Assembly: GCA_045107005.1 (NCBI GenBank)
Contig: JBGCFP010000003.1
Span: forward strand, 6,951 to 70,950
Length of the DNA: 64,000 nt
Direction of reading: 5' to 3'
From: JBCCMA01 sp045107005
Lineage (GTDB): Bacteria; Pseudomonadota; Gammaproteobacteria; Steroidobacterales; JBCCMA01
The notes below the pieces were generated by a model. It was given only the letters and a program-made list of their open reading frames with translations, made no database searches and was not told the DNA's origin. Both the position numbers and the translations under genes were made by a program. This document shows, piece by piece, positions 19,258 to 28,147 of the stretch (its first letter is position 1; every line of letters starts with the position of its first letter).

Positions 19258-20421
19258 TCAAAGTCTTGACTCGTCACTGAACCAACGTGATGTTAGCGTC
19301 AGCATGATGGCGGCGGCGACCAGTGTGCTGATCGATACGCTCGCGATGGTGATCAGGCTGGCCGTTCCCTCCAGGAAAATATCCCGCAGCAGCAGCGTTT
19401 GGCCCGTCAACGGCATGGACGTCGTCAGCCCGCCGAATTCCACGTTGCCAATCATCAGTGAGCCTGCGACGGCTACCGGAAGAAACATCGTCAGCTGTCC
19501 GTAGATGCCGGCTTCGCGGTAGGTCTTGGCGCGCGATGCCATCATCATCTGCAACGCCACGGCGAACAGCGCGAGCGGTGCCAGGGTGATCGCTCCGAGC
19601 GCGATGCTTTGCGGATCCAGATGCAAGCGCAACCCCAGGTCAGCCAGCGCCACGCGGTTGAGCAAGATACCGCCGACCACGATGGTCACGGTGGACACCA
19701 CTACGCTCACCGCGCTGCATGCGACCCATTTGCCCAGCGTCAACGCCATCGGCGACAGCGGCTGCGCGAGCAAAGGCTCCAGCGAATGGCGTTCGCGTTC
19801 GCCCGCCACTGAATCGGCCGTCATGAAAGCACCGCTGACAAATCCCGCGATGAGAAATACGTAGATCAACGCGTTGGTGATGTTCGCCGACTTGCCACCA
19901 GCCGTTGACAGATCAAACGTCTGCGCAGTCAGCGTTTGAATTCGAACTGGCGACACGCCCTCGGCGATCAGTCGAGAACGCGTGACGTTCTGCCCAAAGC
20001 CTTCGATCTGCCTTTGTAACGATTGAGCCTGAGCTTGCGCAATCGGGTCCTTGAAGTTGCCGTAGATGCTCAAGTTCACGCGATCACGACGCAAGTAGCG
20101 AGCGGCGTAGTCGGTCGGGATGCTCAACATGACGGATGCATCTGTGCCGAGCATGGCGCGCGCGGCCTGGGCGTCGATGGCATTGACCAGATCCATGCCG
20201 TTTTGCTCCAGATGCGTAACCAGTGTCGGCGCGTTGGCGGCACCGACGACGGCGACTTTCAGATCGTCTTCGCTGGCCGCTTCAACGGCCAGGTTGTTTA
20301 GCATCAGATACAGAAAAGCGGGCCCGAACACGGCAAACGCCAGTGAGACTCCGATGCTGCGTCGGTCGCGAAACGCGTCCAGCCATTCTTTGTGCAGCAC
20401 GTTTAAAAATGCGTGGATCAT
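19258..20421 (-). CDS. ABC-2 type exporter permease (NatB-like)
   Basis: A 387-aa inner-membrane permease. One TM segment is near the N-terminus ('GVSLAFAVFGPAFLYLMLNNL'), followed by a ~150-aa extracytoplasmic domain and about five TM helices in the C-terminal half. The conserved 'FMTADSVAGERERHSLEPLLAQPLSP' is the ABC-2 coupling helix typical of NatB and related exporters. The gene lies 15 bp after the ATPase gene in the same operon. The substrate is unknown; the Na+ efflux assigned to Bacillus NatAB should not be assumed. Confidence 0.9.
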   Translation of the reverse strand: MIHAFLNVLHKEWLDAFRDRRSIGVSLAFAVFGPAFLYLMLNNLAVEAASEDDLKVAVVGAANAPTLVTHLEQNGMDLVNAIDAQAARAMLGTDASVMLSIPTDYAARYLRRDRVNLSIYGNFKDPIAQAQAQSLQRQIEGFGQNVTRSRLIAEGVSPVRIQTLTAQTFDLSTAGGKSANITNALIYVFLIAGFVSGAFMTADSVAGERERHSLEPLLAQPLSPMALTLGKWVACSAVSVVVSTVTIVVGGILLNRVALADLGLRLHLDPQSIALGAITLAPLALFAVALQMMMASRAKTYREAGIYGQLTMFLPVAVAGSLMIGNVEFGGLTTSMPLTGQTLLLRDIFLEGTASLITIASVSISTLVAAAIMLTLTSRWFSDESRL

Positions 20422-20436
20422 GGATGAATACTCCGG

Positions 20437-21162
20437 TCAGGCTGCGTGCGATTGCGTCAGCGAAATAAAGGCCTCTTCGAGGTTGGGCGCTTGCGTGGCT
20501 TGAATGAGCTCTGCGGGCGAGGCGCTTTGGACGACCTTGCCGGCGCTGATCACAACCACTTGATCCGATAACTCCTCGACGTCCGCCATCGCGTGGCTGG
20601 ACAGCAGCACGGTACGGCCCTCAGCCGCCATCGCCCGCAGCACCTTGCGCAGCAGTCGTACGCTGATGACGTCGAGGCCGCGCGTGGGTTCGTCAAGGAT
20701 CACGTTGGCCGGTCGATGGATCAGCGCCCGGGACAGAGCAACTTTCATCCGCTGACCTTGAGAGAAACCCTCGGTGCGCCGATCCAGCAGCTCCCCCATT
20801 TGCAGCAGGTCGGCCACCCACGTCGTCGCCTCGCGCAGTTTGCCGCCACGTAGCCCGTGAAAGCGTGCGAAGTAGTGCATGTGCTCGCGCGCAGTCAGGC
20901 GCGGGTAGAGGCCGAAGGGATCGGGGAACACGCCGAGCTTTTGTCGCGCGGTCATCACGTCGTCAGCCACACGCACGTTGTCGATAACGACGTTGCCCTG
21001 GTCCGGTTGGAGCAGGCCGCAAAGCATGCGCAAGGTCGTGGTTTTGCCCGAGCCGTTGGCACCGAGCAGCGTCGTGATCGCGCCGTCGGCCGCTTCAAAC
21101 GTAGCGCCGTTGACCGCGTTTACGCTGCCGAATGTTTTGTGCAGTGTTTGTGCTTGAATCAT
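20437..21162 (-). CDS. ABC transporter ATP-binding protein (NatA-like)
   Basis: A 241-aa cytoplasmic ATPase with Walker A 'GANGSGKTT' (34-42), signature 'FSQGQRMKVALSRAL', Walker B 'NVILDEPTRGLD' and H-loop 'LLSSHAMADVEEL'. It pairs with the NatB-like permease directly downstream and lies 9 bp after the hydrolase gene. The order hydrolase-ATPase-permease suggests that the hydrolase and exporter serve one process. Confidence 0.93.
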   Translation of the reverse strand: MIQAQTLHKTFGSVNAVNGATFEAADGAITTLLGANGSGKTTTLRMLCGLLQPDQGNVVIDNVRVADDVMTARQKLGVFPDPFGLYPRLTAREHMHYFARFHGLRGGKLREATTWVADLLQMGELLDRRTEGFSQGQRMKVALSRALIHRPANVILDEPTRGLDVISVRLLRKVLRAMAAEGRTVLLSSHAMADVEELSDQVVVISAGKVVQSASPAELIQATQAPNLEEAFISLTQSHAA

Positions 21163-21171
21163 GTCGTTCTC

Positions 21172-22629
21172 TTATGGGTTGGGGCCGGCCAGGGTGAGCA
21201 GATACGGAGCTTGGCCCACGCGATTGAGGCAACTGTCGTCCAGCGCTTGCGGGTCGGTGGTCTCCAGAAACTCACTGATTAGTGTCGGTGCGCAGCTGTA
21301 GCCGCTGGTGATGTGTCCGTTGTGCTCGGCAATCAGGTGCTTCGATCGACTCAGGCCGCGCGCGGCGATCTCGCCGTAGTCAGGCGGCGTGACGGGATCG
21401 AGCGCGCCCGACAGCAACAGCGCAGGGACATCGGATACGACGTCGGCGGCGTAGTTGTCGTCAATGCTCGCCGACGGCCAGACCCGGCAAGCGTCGCGCC
21501 AAAACGACAGGTCGGTTAGATTAAAGGCCGTGGGCGACGCCAGTTCGTTCTGGCCCAGAGAGCGCGGAATCTCTTCGGCGCACATCACCGACAGCATGGT
21601 GCCCAGTGAGATCCCTTCGCTAATGCTGCCGCCGACGTCGCCGAGCGCCTTCCAGGGCCGATCGTTCCCGCGTGCGAACTCGCTGATCACGTAGGGAATC
21701 CATGCGGTCGAGTCGCGACCGTAAAGCCCGTTGCGCAGCGCGTTCATGAAGATGGATGCGTCAACGGTAAACGTTTCACCATTGATCGTCACGGCGCGGG
21801 GGTTGGCGCCAAGATCCTCGACAATCGCATCGAGGTCGTCGCGCAGCGTGTCGAAGCGTGCCCGGCAGATCGGGTCGCTCTCACAGGCCGTGAGCAATCG
21901 ATTCAGTGATTCGCCCGCTGAGAGTTTGGCGCGTGCCACGAACGCGGTGTTGGGTGCCGCGACGGCATCGAGAATCACGCTGCGCACCGTATGCTCGTAT
22001 TTGCGCAGATACAGCAGGGCAGCGCGGGTGCCGTAAGAACCGCCCCAAAGGTTGATTTTTTCGTGACCAAGAGCGTTACGTACGGCGTGCAAATCGTCGA
22101 TGAACGCGTCGGAATGAAACCAGCGCGGATCGTTGTCGGTTTGTGCCAGGCAGGCCTTTGCTACCGCGTCACCGGCCGCGTTGGGGTCGCTTGGCATCAT
22201 GCAGTTGAACGGCGCAGAGCGTCCGGTGCCGCGCTGATCAACGAGTATGACTTCGCGGCCGCGTCGCGCTTTACTGAGCACGGTTTCCACCAGTCGCCCC
22301 TGATCGCTGGCGGCTTGCCCAGGCCCCCCCGCGAGCAGATAAAGCGGCGCCGCGCTCGCTTGTCCGCCGCTGGGCGGAATCACCGCGACAAACAGTTCGA
22401 ATGTTTCACTATCCGTTTGCGACCAGTCGAAAGGCACGCTCAACGTTGTGCATTTCGCCTGCGCTTCGATGCCATCAATATGGCAAGGTGAAAAGTCGAC
22501 GGCTGCGCTGGTGTCGCCGTGGGCGGCAGGCAGGCCGATACTGACGAGATAGATGATCAGCAGACAAAAGTAGACAGCGCTCATCAACAAACGAGAGGTT
22601 GGTAAACGCGAGGGCGTAGCGACAGTCAT
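21172..22629 (-). CDS. Exported alpha/beta hydrolase with TAP-like C-terminus
   Basis: 485 aa from the ATG at 22629 (GGAG 10 nt upstream); an ATG at 22656 would add nine residues. A hydrophobic N-terminal segment (SAVYFCLLIIYLVSIGLP..AAHG) is a signal peptide or anchor. The fold motifs are 'LLAGGPGQAASDQG' (oxyanion), 'LVDQRGTGRSAPFNC', nucleophile 'GGSYGTRAALLYL', acid 'LLSGALDPVTPP' and His in 'EHNGHIT'. This matches the proline iminopeptidase/tripeptidyl aminopeptidase group (S33). It is the first gene of an operon with the NatAB-like exporter. Confidence 0.9.
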   Translation of the reverse strand: MTVATPSRLPTSRLLMSAVYFCLLIIYLVSIGLPAAHGDTSAAVDFSPCHIDGIEAQAKCTTLSVPFDWSQTDSETFELFVAVIPPSGGQASAAPLYLLAGGPGQAASDQGRLVETVLSKARRGREVILVDQRGTGRSAPFNCMMPSDPNAAGDAVAKACLAQTDNDPRWFHSDAFIDDLHAVRNALGHEKINLWGGSYGTRAALLYLRKYEHTVRSVILDAVAAPNTAFVARAKLSAGESLNRLLTACESDPICRARFDTLRDDLDAIVEDLGANPRAVTINGETFTVDASIFMNALRNGLYGRDSTAWIPYVISEFARGNDRPWKALGDVGGSISEGISLGTMLSVMCAEEIPRSLGQNELASPTAFNLTDLSFWRDACRVWPSASIDDNYAADVVSDVPALLLSGALDPVTPPDYGEIAARGLSRSKHLIAEHNGHITSGYSCAPTLISEFLETTDPQALDDSCLNRVGQAPYLLTLAGPNP

Positions 22630-22703
22630 GATGGGCGTGCTCCGTGGTGAGTGCATGGTTCAGTAGTCGCATGCCCGGAGCGTTCGTTACACGTTGCGCA
22701 AAA

Positions 22704-23294
22704 TTATTTTTCGTTTCCCTCGAATTCATTGATGCGCGCGTCGATCAGAATCAGGTCGCGCTTGCAACGGTTCGTCATCCGCCCGCCGTAGATAATGGTC
22801 AGCAGCGCGAGCAGGCTGACACTGATCAGTAGAGTCACTCTTACCGGTTCCGAAAATCCTGCAGAAAAACCGTCGTCGACAGCCAGAAATGCAAACGCCA
22901 GGCCGAGCAAGAGGCAGATGGGCGTGCCCCAGAAGTAGTAGCGTGCGAGTTTCAGATTCATGAGCGTCCGTTTGCGCTGCAGCTTCAGAAGATCAATTGG
23001 CGCGTCGGACAGCGCATGCCACAAGCCCGCCCGCCAGCGCCAGGTCCACGCTTGTACACCGACAGCCACAACGCTAAGGCCAACGGGAAACCAGTACCGA
23101 TCGCCAAAAACGCCCCACACTGTGTAAATCGCCATCATGATCAGAGCCCCGATTGTGCCAACCAACTCTACGGCGAGCAGTTGCCACATGCGTGCACGGC
23201 TTTTGCGCACACTGTTGATCAGATCGTCAACATCGGGGGCTGCCGTATCCTGCCACAGCGACTTGAGATCGAGGTCGTCGTTACTTGCGTTCAT
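22704..23294 (-). CDS. Four-TM membrane protein paired with the ECF sigma factor (possible anti-sigma)
   Basis: 196 aa. A short cytoplasmic N-terminal segment ('LKSLWQDTAAPDVDDLINSVRKSRARMW') is followed by two TM pairs ('VELVGTIGALIMMAIYTVW', 'WFPVGLSVVAVGVQAWTW', 'WGTPICLLLGLAFAFLAV', 'VRVTLLISVSLLALLTII'). Its ATG overlaps the sigma gene stop by 4 nt. A membrane protein translated with an ECF sigma factor is often its anti-sigma factor, but I see no zinc anti-sigma HxxxCxxC motif. The call is from context. Confidence 0.7.
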   Translation of the reverse strand: MNASNDDLDLKSLWQDTAAPDVDDLINSVRKSRARMWQLLAVELVGTIGALIMMAIYTVWGVFGDRYWFPVGLSVVAVGVQAWTWRWRAGLWHALSDAPIDLLKLQRKRTLMNLKLARYYFWGTPICLLLGLAFAFLAVDDGFSAGFSEPVRVTLLISVSLLALLTIIYGGRMTNRCKRDLILIDARINEFEGNEK

Positions 23295-23803
23295 GTCACG
23301 TTACCAAGCTGTTTTTTCAGATGGGTTTTGCCGCGGGTCAGGCGCACGCCTACGTTGTTTGCGGTCAGGCTCAACGCCTCGGCGATTTCGCCGTTGCTAA
23401 AGCCTTCAAGGTGCAAGGTCATAACGGGGCGAAGGCTCAAGGGCAGATCGCGGACGGCGTTGAGCAGCAGCGCCCGCCGATCGCGTTGATCGGCGTGTTC
23501 GTCGGGCGTGGGTTGCTCGTCAGCGAGCGTGTCGGACAGCGCGTCCGACAACGGCGTCCACCGAGCGCGCGCGGCTTTGCGCACGTGACTGACGCTCACG
23601 TTGTGGGCAATGCGGGCAATGAAAGTCTTCTCACTGCTGTCGCCGCGAAATGAAGGCAGAGCACGCCACAGGGCCAGCGCGGTTTCTTGAACGAGCTCAG
23701 CGACCAGCGCCGGGCGTCGTTCGTAGGAATACGCGATGCGTTCGATCATGGCGCCGTGGTCGTCGAGCCACGCGCGCAGCGTGCTGTCACGATTCACTGC
23801 CAT
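23291..23803 (-). CDS. ECF-type RNA polymerase sigma factor
   Basis: 170 aa. Region 2 lies at about 20-80 ('IERIAYSYERRPALVAELVQETALALWRALPSFRGDSSEKTFIARIAHNVSV' pattern, truncated here). Region 4 lies at about 110-165 ('LPLSLRPVMTLHLEGFSNGEI' then 'AEALSLTANNVGVRLTRGKTHLKK', a helix-turn-helix). Sigma-70 regions 1 and 3 are absent, as in all ECF members. It precedes and overlaps the four-TM protein gene. Its stimulus and target promoters are unknown. Confidence 0.92.
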   Translation of the reverse strand: MAVNRDSTLRAWLDDHGAMIERIAYSYERRPALVAELVQETALALWRALPSFRGDSSEKTFIARIAHNVSVSHVRKAARARWTPLSDALSDTLADEQPTPDEHADQRDRRALLLNAVRDLPLSLRPVMTLHLEGFSNGEIAEALSLTANNVGVRLTRGKTHLKKQLGNVT

Positions 23804-23849
23804 TACCTAACAGTCGCAGGCTCGGCCGAATCATTACAGCGGGCCGGAA

Positions 23850-25289
23850 CTACTTGATTTGCTTGTAGGCATCGAGTGCCCGCTGGCGTGTTTCCTTTAA
23901 ATCAACGATCGCCCGTGGATAGGTTTGGCCCAGAATGACACCGGAGCCTTTCAGGATCTCGGCGGGTGCCGATGACGGATCGTGGATGTATTTTTTGGGT
24001 AGATCGGCAATCTCGGGCACCCACCGACGCAGATAGTGGCCCTCAGGGTCAAACTTCGCGGACTGCGTCACGGGGTTGAAAATTCGAAAGTAAGGTGCTG
24101 CGTCTGCGCCGGAGCCCGCAACCCACTGCCAGCCCGCTGCGTTGCTCGCCAGATCGGCGTCCACCAGCGTGTCCCAAAACCAGTCTTCGCCGTCACGCCA
24201 GTGCACCAGCACGTTCTTGATCAACAGCGATGCGACGATCATGCGTACCCGGTTGTGCATCCAGCCGGTGTGCCACAGCTGGCGCATGCCGGCGTCCACA
24301 ATCGGGATCCCGGTTTGCCCGGTCTCCCACGCGCGCAGTGATTTGCCGTCGCGGCGCCACGGAAACGACCGGAATTTTTCCTTGAACGGGGCGTCCGGCA
24401 GCGTCGGCCAGTGATGCAGCAGGTGATAAGAAAACTCGCGCCAGCCAATTTCACTTAAGAACACGTCAGCGCCAGCCTGATTCGCACTGCTGCGAGTGAT
24501 CGCGTCGTGCACCGCGTGCCAGACCTGACGTGGCGACAGCTCGCCAAAATGCAGGTGGGGCGACAGCATCGAGGTGCCGTGGACCGCCGGCAGATCACGA
24601 CCTTCCTTGTAGTTGGCGACTGGCCCGTCAACAAAAGCCTCCAGTCGTTCCCAGGCACCGGTTTCGCCCGGCGTCCACGTGTCGCGCAAACCGCTGGCCC
24701 AGTCGGGTCGTGTCGGCAGTAGCGCCCAGTCTTCCAGATTATCGGATGCTGGCTGCGAGTCGGCGAACGTTACCCTTTTGGGCGCCCCGATCGCCGCGTC
24801 CGGCGCCGGCTTCTTGCGGCAGGATTTCCAGAACGGCGTGAACACTTTGTACGGATCGTCGTTGAGCGTGCGCACCGTTTCGGGTTCGAACAGCAACGTG
24901 CCGCGAAAACGTTTGGGCGTAATGTCAGCGTCTTGCAGCGTGTCGTGCAGCGTTTTTTCACCGAGCGTTGCGTAAGGCTCGTAAACTCGTGACCAGTACA
25001 CGGCCGCCGCGTCACAGTCGATCGCCAGGTTGGCCACCGTTTCGTGCCACACGCCGTGGCGCAGGCGCAACGAGCCGCCAAGCTCGGCGAGGTCGTCGTT
25101 CAACCGGTTCAGCGAGTGATGCAGCCACCAGCGGCTGGCGCCGCCCATTTTCCAGTGCCCGGGCGTCTGATCATCCAGCACATACAGCGCGATCACCGGA
25201 TGGCCGGACGTTGCCGCCGCGTGCCAGCCACGGTTGTCCGCCAACCGCAGATCGTTGCGAAAACAAAACAGAACGGGCTGATTGCTCAA
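23850..25289 (-). CDS. phr: Class I CPD photolyase / cryptochrome
   Basis: 479 aa from the TTG at 25289, preceded by GGAG. This gives 'MSNQPVLFCFRNDLRLADNRGW', the proper family N-terminus; longer in-frame starts add unrelated residues. The N-terminal antenna (Rossmann) domain is followed by the FAD domain with 'GWREFSYHLLHHWP', 'TGIPIVDAGMRQLWHTGWMHNRVRM' and 'LVDADLASNAAGWQWVAGSG'. Asn in the 'ASNAAGWQW' stretch and 'DAAPYFRIFNP' are photolyase hallmarks. It repairs UV-induced pyrimidine dimers using blue light. E. coli PhrB is of similar length (472 aa). An iron-sulfur photolyase is encoded 6 kb away. Confidence 0.93.
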   Translation of the reverse strand: MSNQPVLFCFRNDLRLADNRGWHAAATSGHPVIALYVLDDQTPGHWKMGGASRWWLHHSLNRLNDDLAELGGSLRLRHGVWHETVANLAIDCDAAAVYWSRVYEPYATLGEKTLHDTLQDADITPKRFRGTLLFEPETVRTLNDDPYKVFTPFWKSCRKKPAPDAAIGAPKRVTFADSQPASDNLEDWALLPTRPDWASGLRDTWTPGETGAWERLEAFVDGPVANYKEGRDLPAVHGTSMLSPHLHFGELSPRQVWHAVHDAITRSSANQAGADVFLSEIGWREFSYHLLHHWPTLPDAPFKEKFRSFPWRRDGKSLRAWETGQTGIPIVDAGMRQLWHTGWMHNRVRMIVASLLIKNVLVHWRDGEDWFWDTLVDADLASNAAGWQWVAGSGADAAPYFRIFNPVTQSAKFDPEGHYLRRWVPEIADLPKKYIHDPSSAPAEILKGSGVILGQTYPRAIVDLKETRQRALDAYKQIK

Positions 25290-25581
25290 ACGGGCATCTC
25301 CATGCGTGCAAGACAGGGCGCAAAGGCTACCACTAACCTCGCCGGTGCGGCAGGCCGCGTCCGTGCGCACAACCGTCGATACCATCACGCGCGCGTCTCA
25401 ATGGCAGTCGGGCCCGCGTCAACGAGTCACAGCAGACTTTGGATTGGATCAAGCACGGCAGGATTGTGTTCGGTCGGTCCGTGGGGTCATACTGACAAAA
25501 CAGGCACAGCCAACAAGAACAAAACAGTCGCCGCAAGGCGTCTGCGCGCCAAAAATCGCAATAAGAAGCCAGGAGCCGGCC

Positions 25582-27483
25582 ATGAATTCCCATCGTTTTC
25601 CCATTCTGATTCAGTGTTTTTCTTTCATGCTCTTCGCGCTGTCGATGTGCCCGGCGCAAGCCGATACCGTGCCCAACGGCGGGTCCATCAGCGGATTCCT
25701 CAATGCAGTGGATAACAGTGACTCGCATACGTTCGACGGTGTCGCCGGTCGGATCGGTCTGTTTTCCATTGGTGGTGATATTCCCGGCGGCGAGTTTTAC
25801 TCAGTGTTTGATCCCACGGGCGTCCTGCTCACATCCGGATCCGGGCAACGACTGGTCACATTACCCATGACCGGAAGCTACACCGTGGTGATCCAGAGTT
25901 TTCAAACCGACCGCACCGGCAACTACCGTTTCCATTTGGCCGTAGCGCCAGGTGCCAACGAGCACGGAGTGGTCGCCAACGGCTCTTCGCTGCCCCAGTC
26001 GCTGGATGTCGAAGGGGATATCGACAGTTTTGTATTCGACGGTACAGCAGGACAGTCCGGGGTCGTCTCGATTAGTGGCGATGTGTCCGGTGGCGAGTTT
26101 TTCACCATCGTGAATCCTGACGGAACCTCGTTGACGTCCGGTTCGTCGCAGCGCAATGTCACGCTGCCACAAAGCGGGATCTACACCGTGCTGGTGCAGA
26201 GCTTCCAGAGCAGTCGCATCGGTGACTATCGTTTTCACCTGGCGCTTGCCCTTGGCGCGAACGAGCATGGCGTTGTGCCCAATGGCTCGTCCGTCACGCA
26301 AGTCCTTGACGTCGGTGGCGACATTGACAGCTTCACGTTTGACGGCATTGCCGGCCAGGCCGGGTTGACGTCGATCAGTGGCGACGTATCGGGCGGCGAG
26401 TTTTACACCGTCTTTAATCCGGATGCGACGACGCTAACGTCGGGGTCGGCGCAGCGTTTGATCACGCTGCCGCAAACCGGCACCTACACGGTGGTCGTGC
26501 AGAGTTTCCAGACGAGCCGCATCGGCAGCTATCGCTTTCATCTGGCGCTGGCGCCAACGGCAAGCGAGCACGGCGTGGTCCAGAACGGCGGGTCCGTCAT
26601 TGAGGAGTTAGACGTCGATGGCGACATCGACAGTTACACGTTTGACGCACAGGCCGGCCAGGGCGGCGTGGTGTCGATTAGCGGTGGCGTCTCGGGCGGG
26701 CAGTTTTACTATCTCTTTGCACCGGACAGTTCATTGGTCACCAGCGGTTCGGCACAGCGAGTGATTGCGCTGGAGCAAACGGGAACGTATACCGTGGTCG
26801 TATCGAGTTTTCAGACCAGCGGCACCGGTCCCTACGAATGGCATCTGGCGTTGGCGCCTGGCGCCAACGAGCATGGATTGATCCCGAGCAATGCCTCGGC
26901 GACACAAAACCTTGATGACGACGGTGAGATCGACAGCTTCACGCTAAACGGTTTTGCCGGCGCCGATGGAGTGCTGACGTTGACCAGCCTTAGCGGGACC
27001 GGCAAGTTCATGCGTGTCTTTGGCCCCGATGGCAGCAACCTTGGTAACAGTTCCAGCCAGGTTTCGCTTGTCGACATGGCGCCCGGTATTCACACCGTCG
27101 TTGTGCGCAGTTTCCAGACCAGCGGCACCGGCGACTACCTGCTGGACTGGTCCGTCGACTGCGCTTCGTCCGGCGACAGCGACGGCGACGGTGTACCGGA
27201 CGCGTGTGACAACTGCACCGTGGTTGCCAATGCGCTGCAGGAAGACTCTGACAATGACGGCTTTGGCAACCAGTGTGATGCCGATTTCAATCAGGATTGC
27301 GTCGTTAACGTCCAGGATCTGGGCTTCCTGCGTTCCGTCTTTTTCACCAACGATCCGGATGCCGACCTCAACAGCGATGGCGTGGTCAACATCATTGATT
27401 TGGGTGTGCTCAGAACGCTGTTTTTTATGCCACCCGGACCGTCGGCGACGGGTCAGTGTTCGAGGGCCGGACCTGTCCGGTGA
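25582..27483 (+). CDS. Secreted protein with five PPC-like repeats and C-terminal TSP3-dockerin module
   Basis: 633 aa from the ATG at 25582, preceded by AGGAG, beginning a signal peptide (MNSHRFPILIQCFSFMLFAL, cleavage after AQA). Five tandem repeats of exactly 101 codons follow (repeat marks at 25957, 26260, 26563 and 26866). Each has 'GDIDSFTFDGxAGQ', 'SISGDVSGGEF', 'SGSxQRxxTLPQTGTYTVVVQSFQTS' and 'YRFHLALAPGANEHG'. The pattern resembles bacterial pre-peptidase C-terminal (PPC) beta-sandwich domains. The C-terminus is a TSP3 repeat (DSDGDGVPDACDNC) and two dockerin loops with Cys in loop 1 and in the tail (ATGQC). No enzymatic domain is present, so it is probably an extracellular binding or structural protein. 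Confidence 0.88.
   Translation: MNSHRFPILIQCFSFMLFALSMCPAQADTVPNGGSISGFLNAVDNSDSHTFDGVAGRIGLFSIGGDIPGGEFYSVFDPTGVLLTSGSGQRLVTLPMTGSYTVVIQSFQTDRTGNYRFHLAVAPGANEHGVVANGSSLPQSLDVEGDIDSFVFDGTAGQSGVVSISGDVSGGEFFTIVNPDGTSLTSGSSQRNVTLPQSGIYTVLVQSFQSSRIGDYRFHLALALGANEHGVVPNGSSVTQVLDVGGDIDSFTFDGIAGQAGLTSISGDVSGGEFYTVFNPDATTLTSGSAQRLITLPQTGTYTVVVQSFQTSRIGSYRFHLALAPTASEHGVVQNGGSVIEELDVDGDIDSYTFDAQAGQGGVVSISGGVSGGQFYYLFAPDSSLVTSGSAQRVIALEQTGTYTVVVSSFQTSGTGPYEWHLALAPGANEHGLIPSNASATQNLDDDGEIDSFTLNGFAGADGVLTLTSLSGTGKFMRVFGPDGSNLGNSSSQVSLVDMAPGIHTVVVRSFQTSGTGDYLLDWSVDCASSGDSDGDGVPDACDNCTVVANALQEDSDNDGFGNQCDADFNQDCVVNVQDLGFLRSVFFTNDPDADLNSDGVVNIIDLGVLRTLFFMPPGPSATGQCSRAGPVR
25654..27168 (+). repeat. Five tandem 303-bp in-frame repeats
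   Basis: Coding repeats with a 303-bp (101-codon) period: about 25654, 25957, 26260, 26563 and 26866 to 27168. Units 2 and 3 look most alike; units 1 and 5 are the most diverged. Confidence 0.85.
27175..27480 (+). other. TSP3 + dockerin-like module, copy 3 (C-terminal)
   Basis: Encodes the TSP3 repeat plus loops DFNQDCVVNVQDLGFLR and DLNSDGVVNIIDLGVLR. Cys is present in loop 1 and in the tail. Confidence 0.84.
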
Positions 27484-27541
27484 CGTTAGGCCCGGAATTT
27501 CAGCGCATCGCCAGGCTTGTCAGTCTCAATGATTGGGCACG

Positions 27542-28147
27542 CTACCGCGTGCCTAGCAGGGACTCGCGAAACACTTCCCACGCGACCCGGCTGGGGTCGC
27601 GGCAGGCGTTCTCTTTGCATACGAACGAAATCTGCAGCGCCGAGCTACCGATGTTCTCGGCGATGATGACGAAGTAGACCGCATCGGCGTTAATCATGCC
27701 CTCAACTATCAACACGTCGTGGTCGTCGATGATCAAGGGCGTCAACGTCAGGTCGGTGGCCCCGAGGTGCTCGAAATACGCCCGCATGGACATCAATTGA
27801 TCGTCCACTGTTTTTTCGAATTCGCGGGTTTCGCCGTTGTAGACAACGCTCGATGTCGTCCTGCTCAGGAAGTAGCCATACCGGATCTTGGGGTTTTCCT
27901 TGCGCTGGATCTGCTTGAGGTCTTTGCGCCACCCGATACGGCGATAGGTCCCGGACCGGAGCCAGGAGTACGATTCCGGCAACAACACAATGCGGCTCAT
28001 GTCAGCGACGACCTCCGTTGCAAAAACCTCGCCGATGCGAACTTCTTCCCAGTGTTCAGGATTGTCCGGGTCGAGCACGAGTTTTTTCGCGCTGACACTG
28101 GACGCCGCAAAGAAAAGTGCGCTCAGCACCAGTGCTCGACAGCGCAT
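27542..28147 (-). CDS. Small secreted protein of unknown function
   Basis: 201 aa from the ATG at 28147, which overlaps the upstream peptidase stop (TGATG). The signal peptide is MRCRALVLSALFFAASSVSA. I do not recognise the mature domain. It is mixed alpha/beta, with 'VLLPESYSWLRSGTYRRIGWRKDLKQI' and 'MSMRAYFEHLGATDLTLTPLIID'. Two cysteines near the end ('FVCKENACRD') could form a disulfide. It is co-translated with the S9 peptidase, so it may be a periplasmic partner. Confidence 0.75.
   Translation of the reverse strand: MRCRALVLSALFFAASSVSAKKLVLDPDNPEHWEEVRIGEVFATEVVADMSRIVLLPESYSWLRSGTYRRIGWRKDLKQIQRKENPKIRYGYFLSRTTSSVVYNGETREFEKTVDDQLMSMRAYFEHLGATDLTLTPLIIDDHDVLIVEGMINADAVYFVIIAENIGSSALQISFVCKENACRDPSRVAWEVFRESLLGTR

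Noticed and set aside
25282..25581. Longer N-terminus for the five-repeat secreted protein
   Set aside because: The open frame upstream has no family similarity, overlaps the photolyase start and would place a signal peptide 100 residues inside. The ATG at 25582 has AGGAG and begins the signal peptide.
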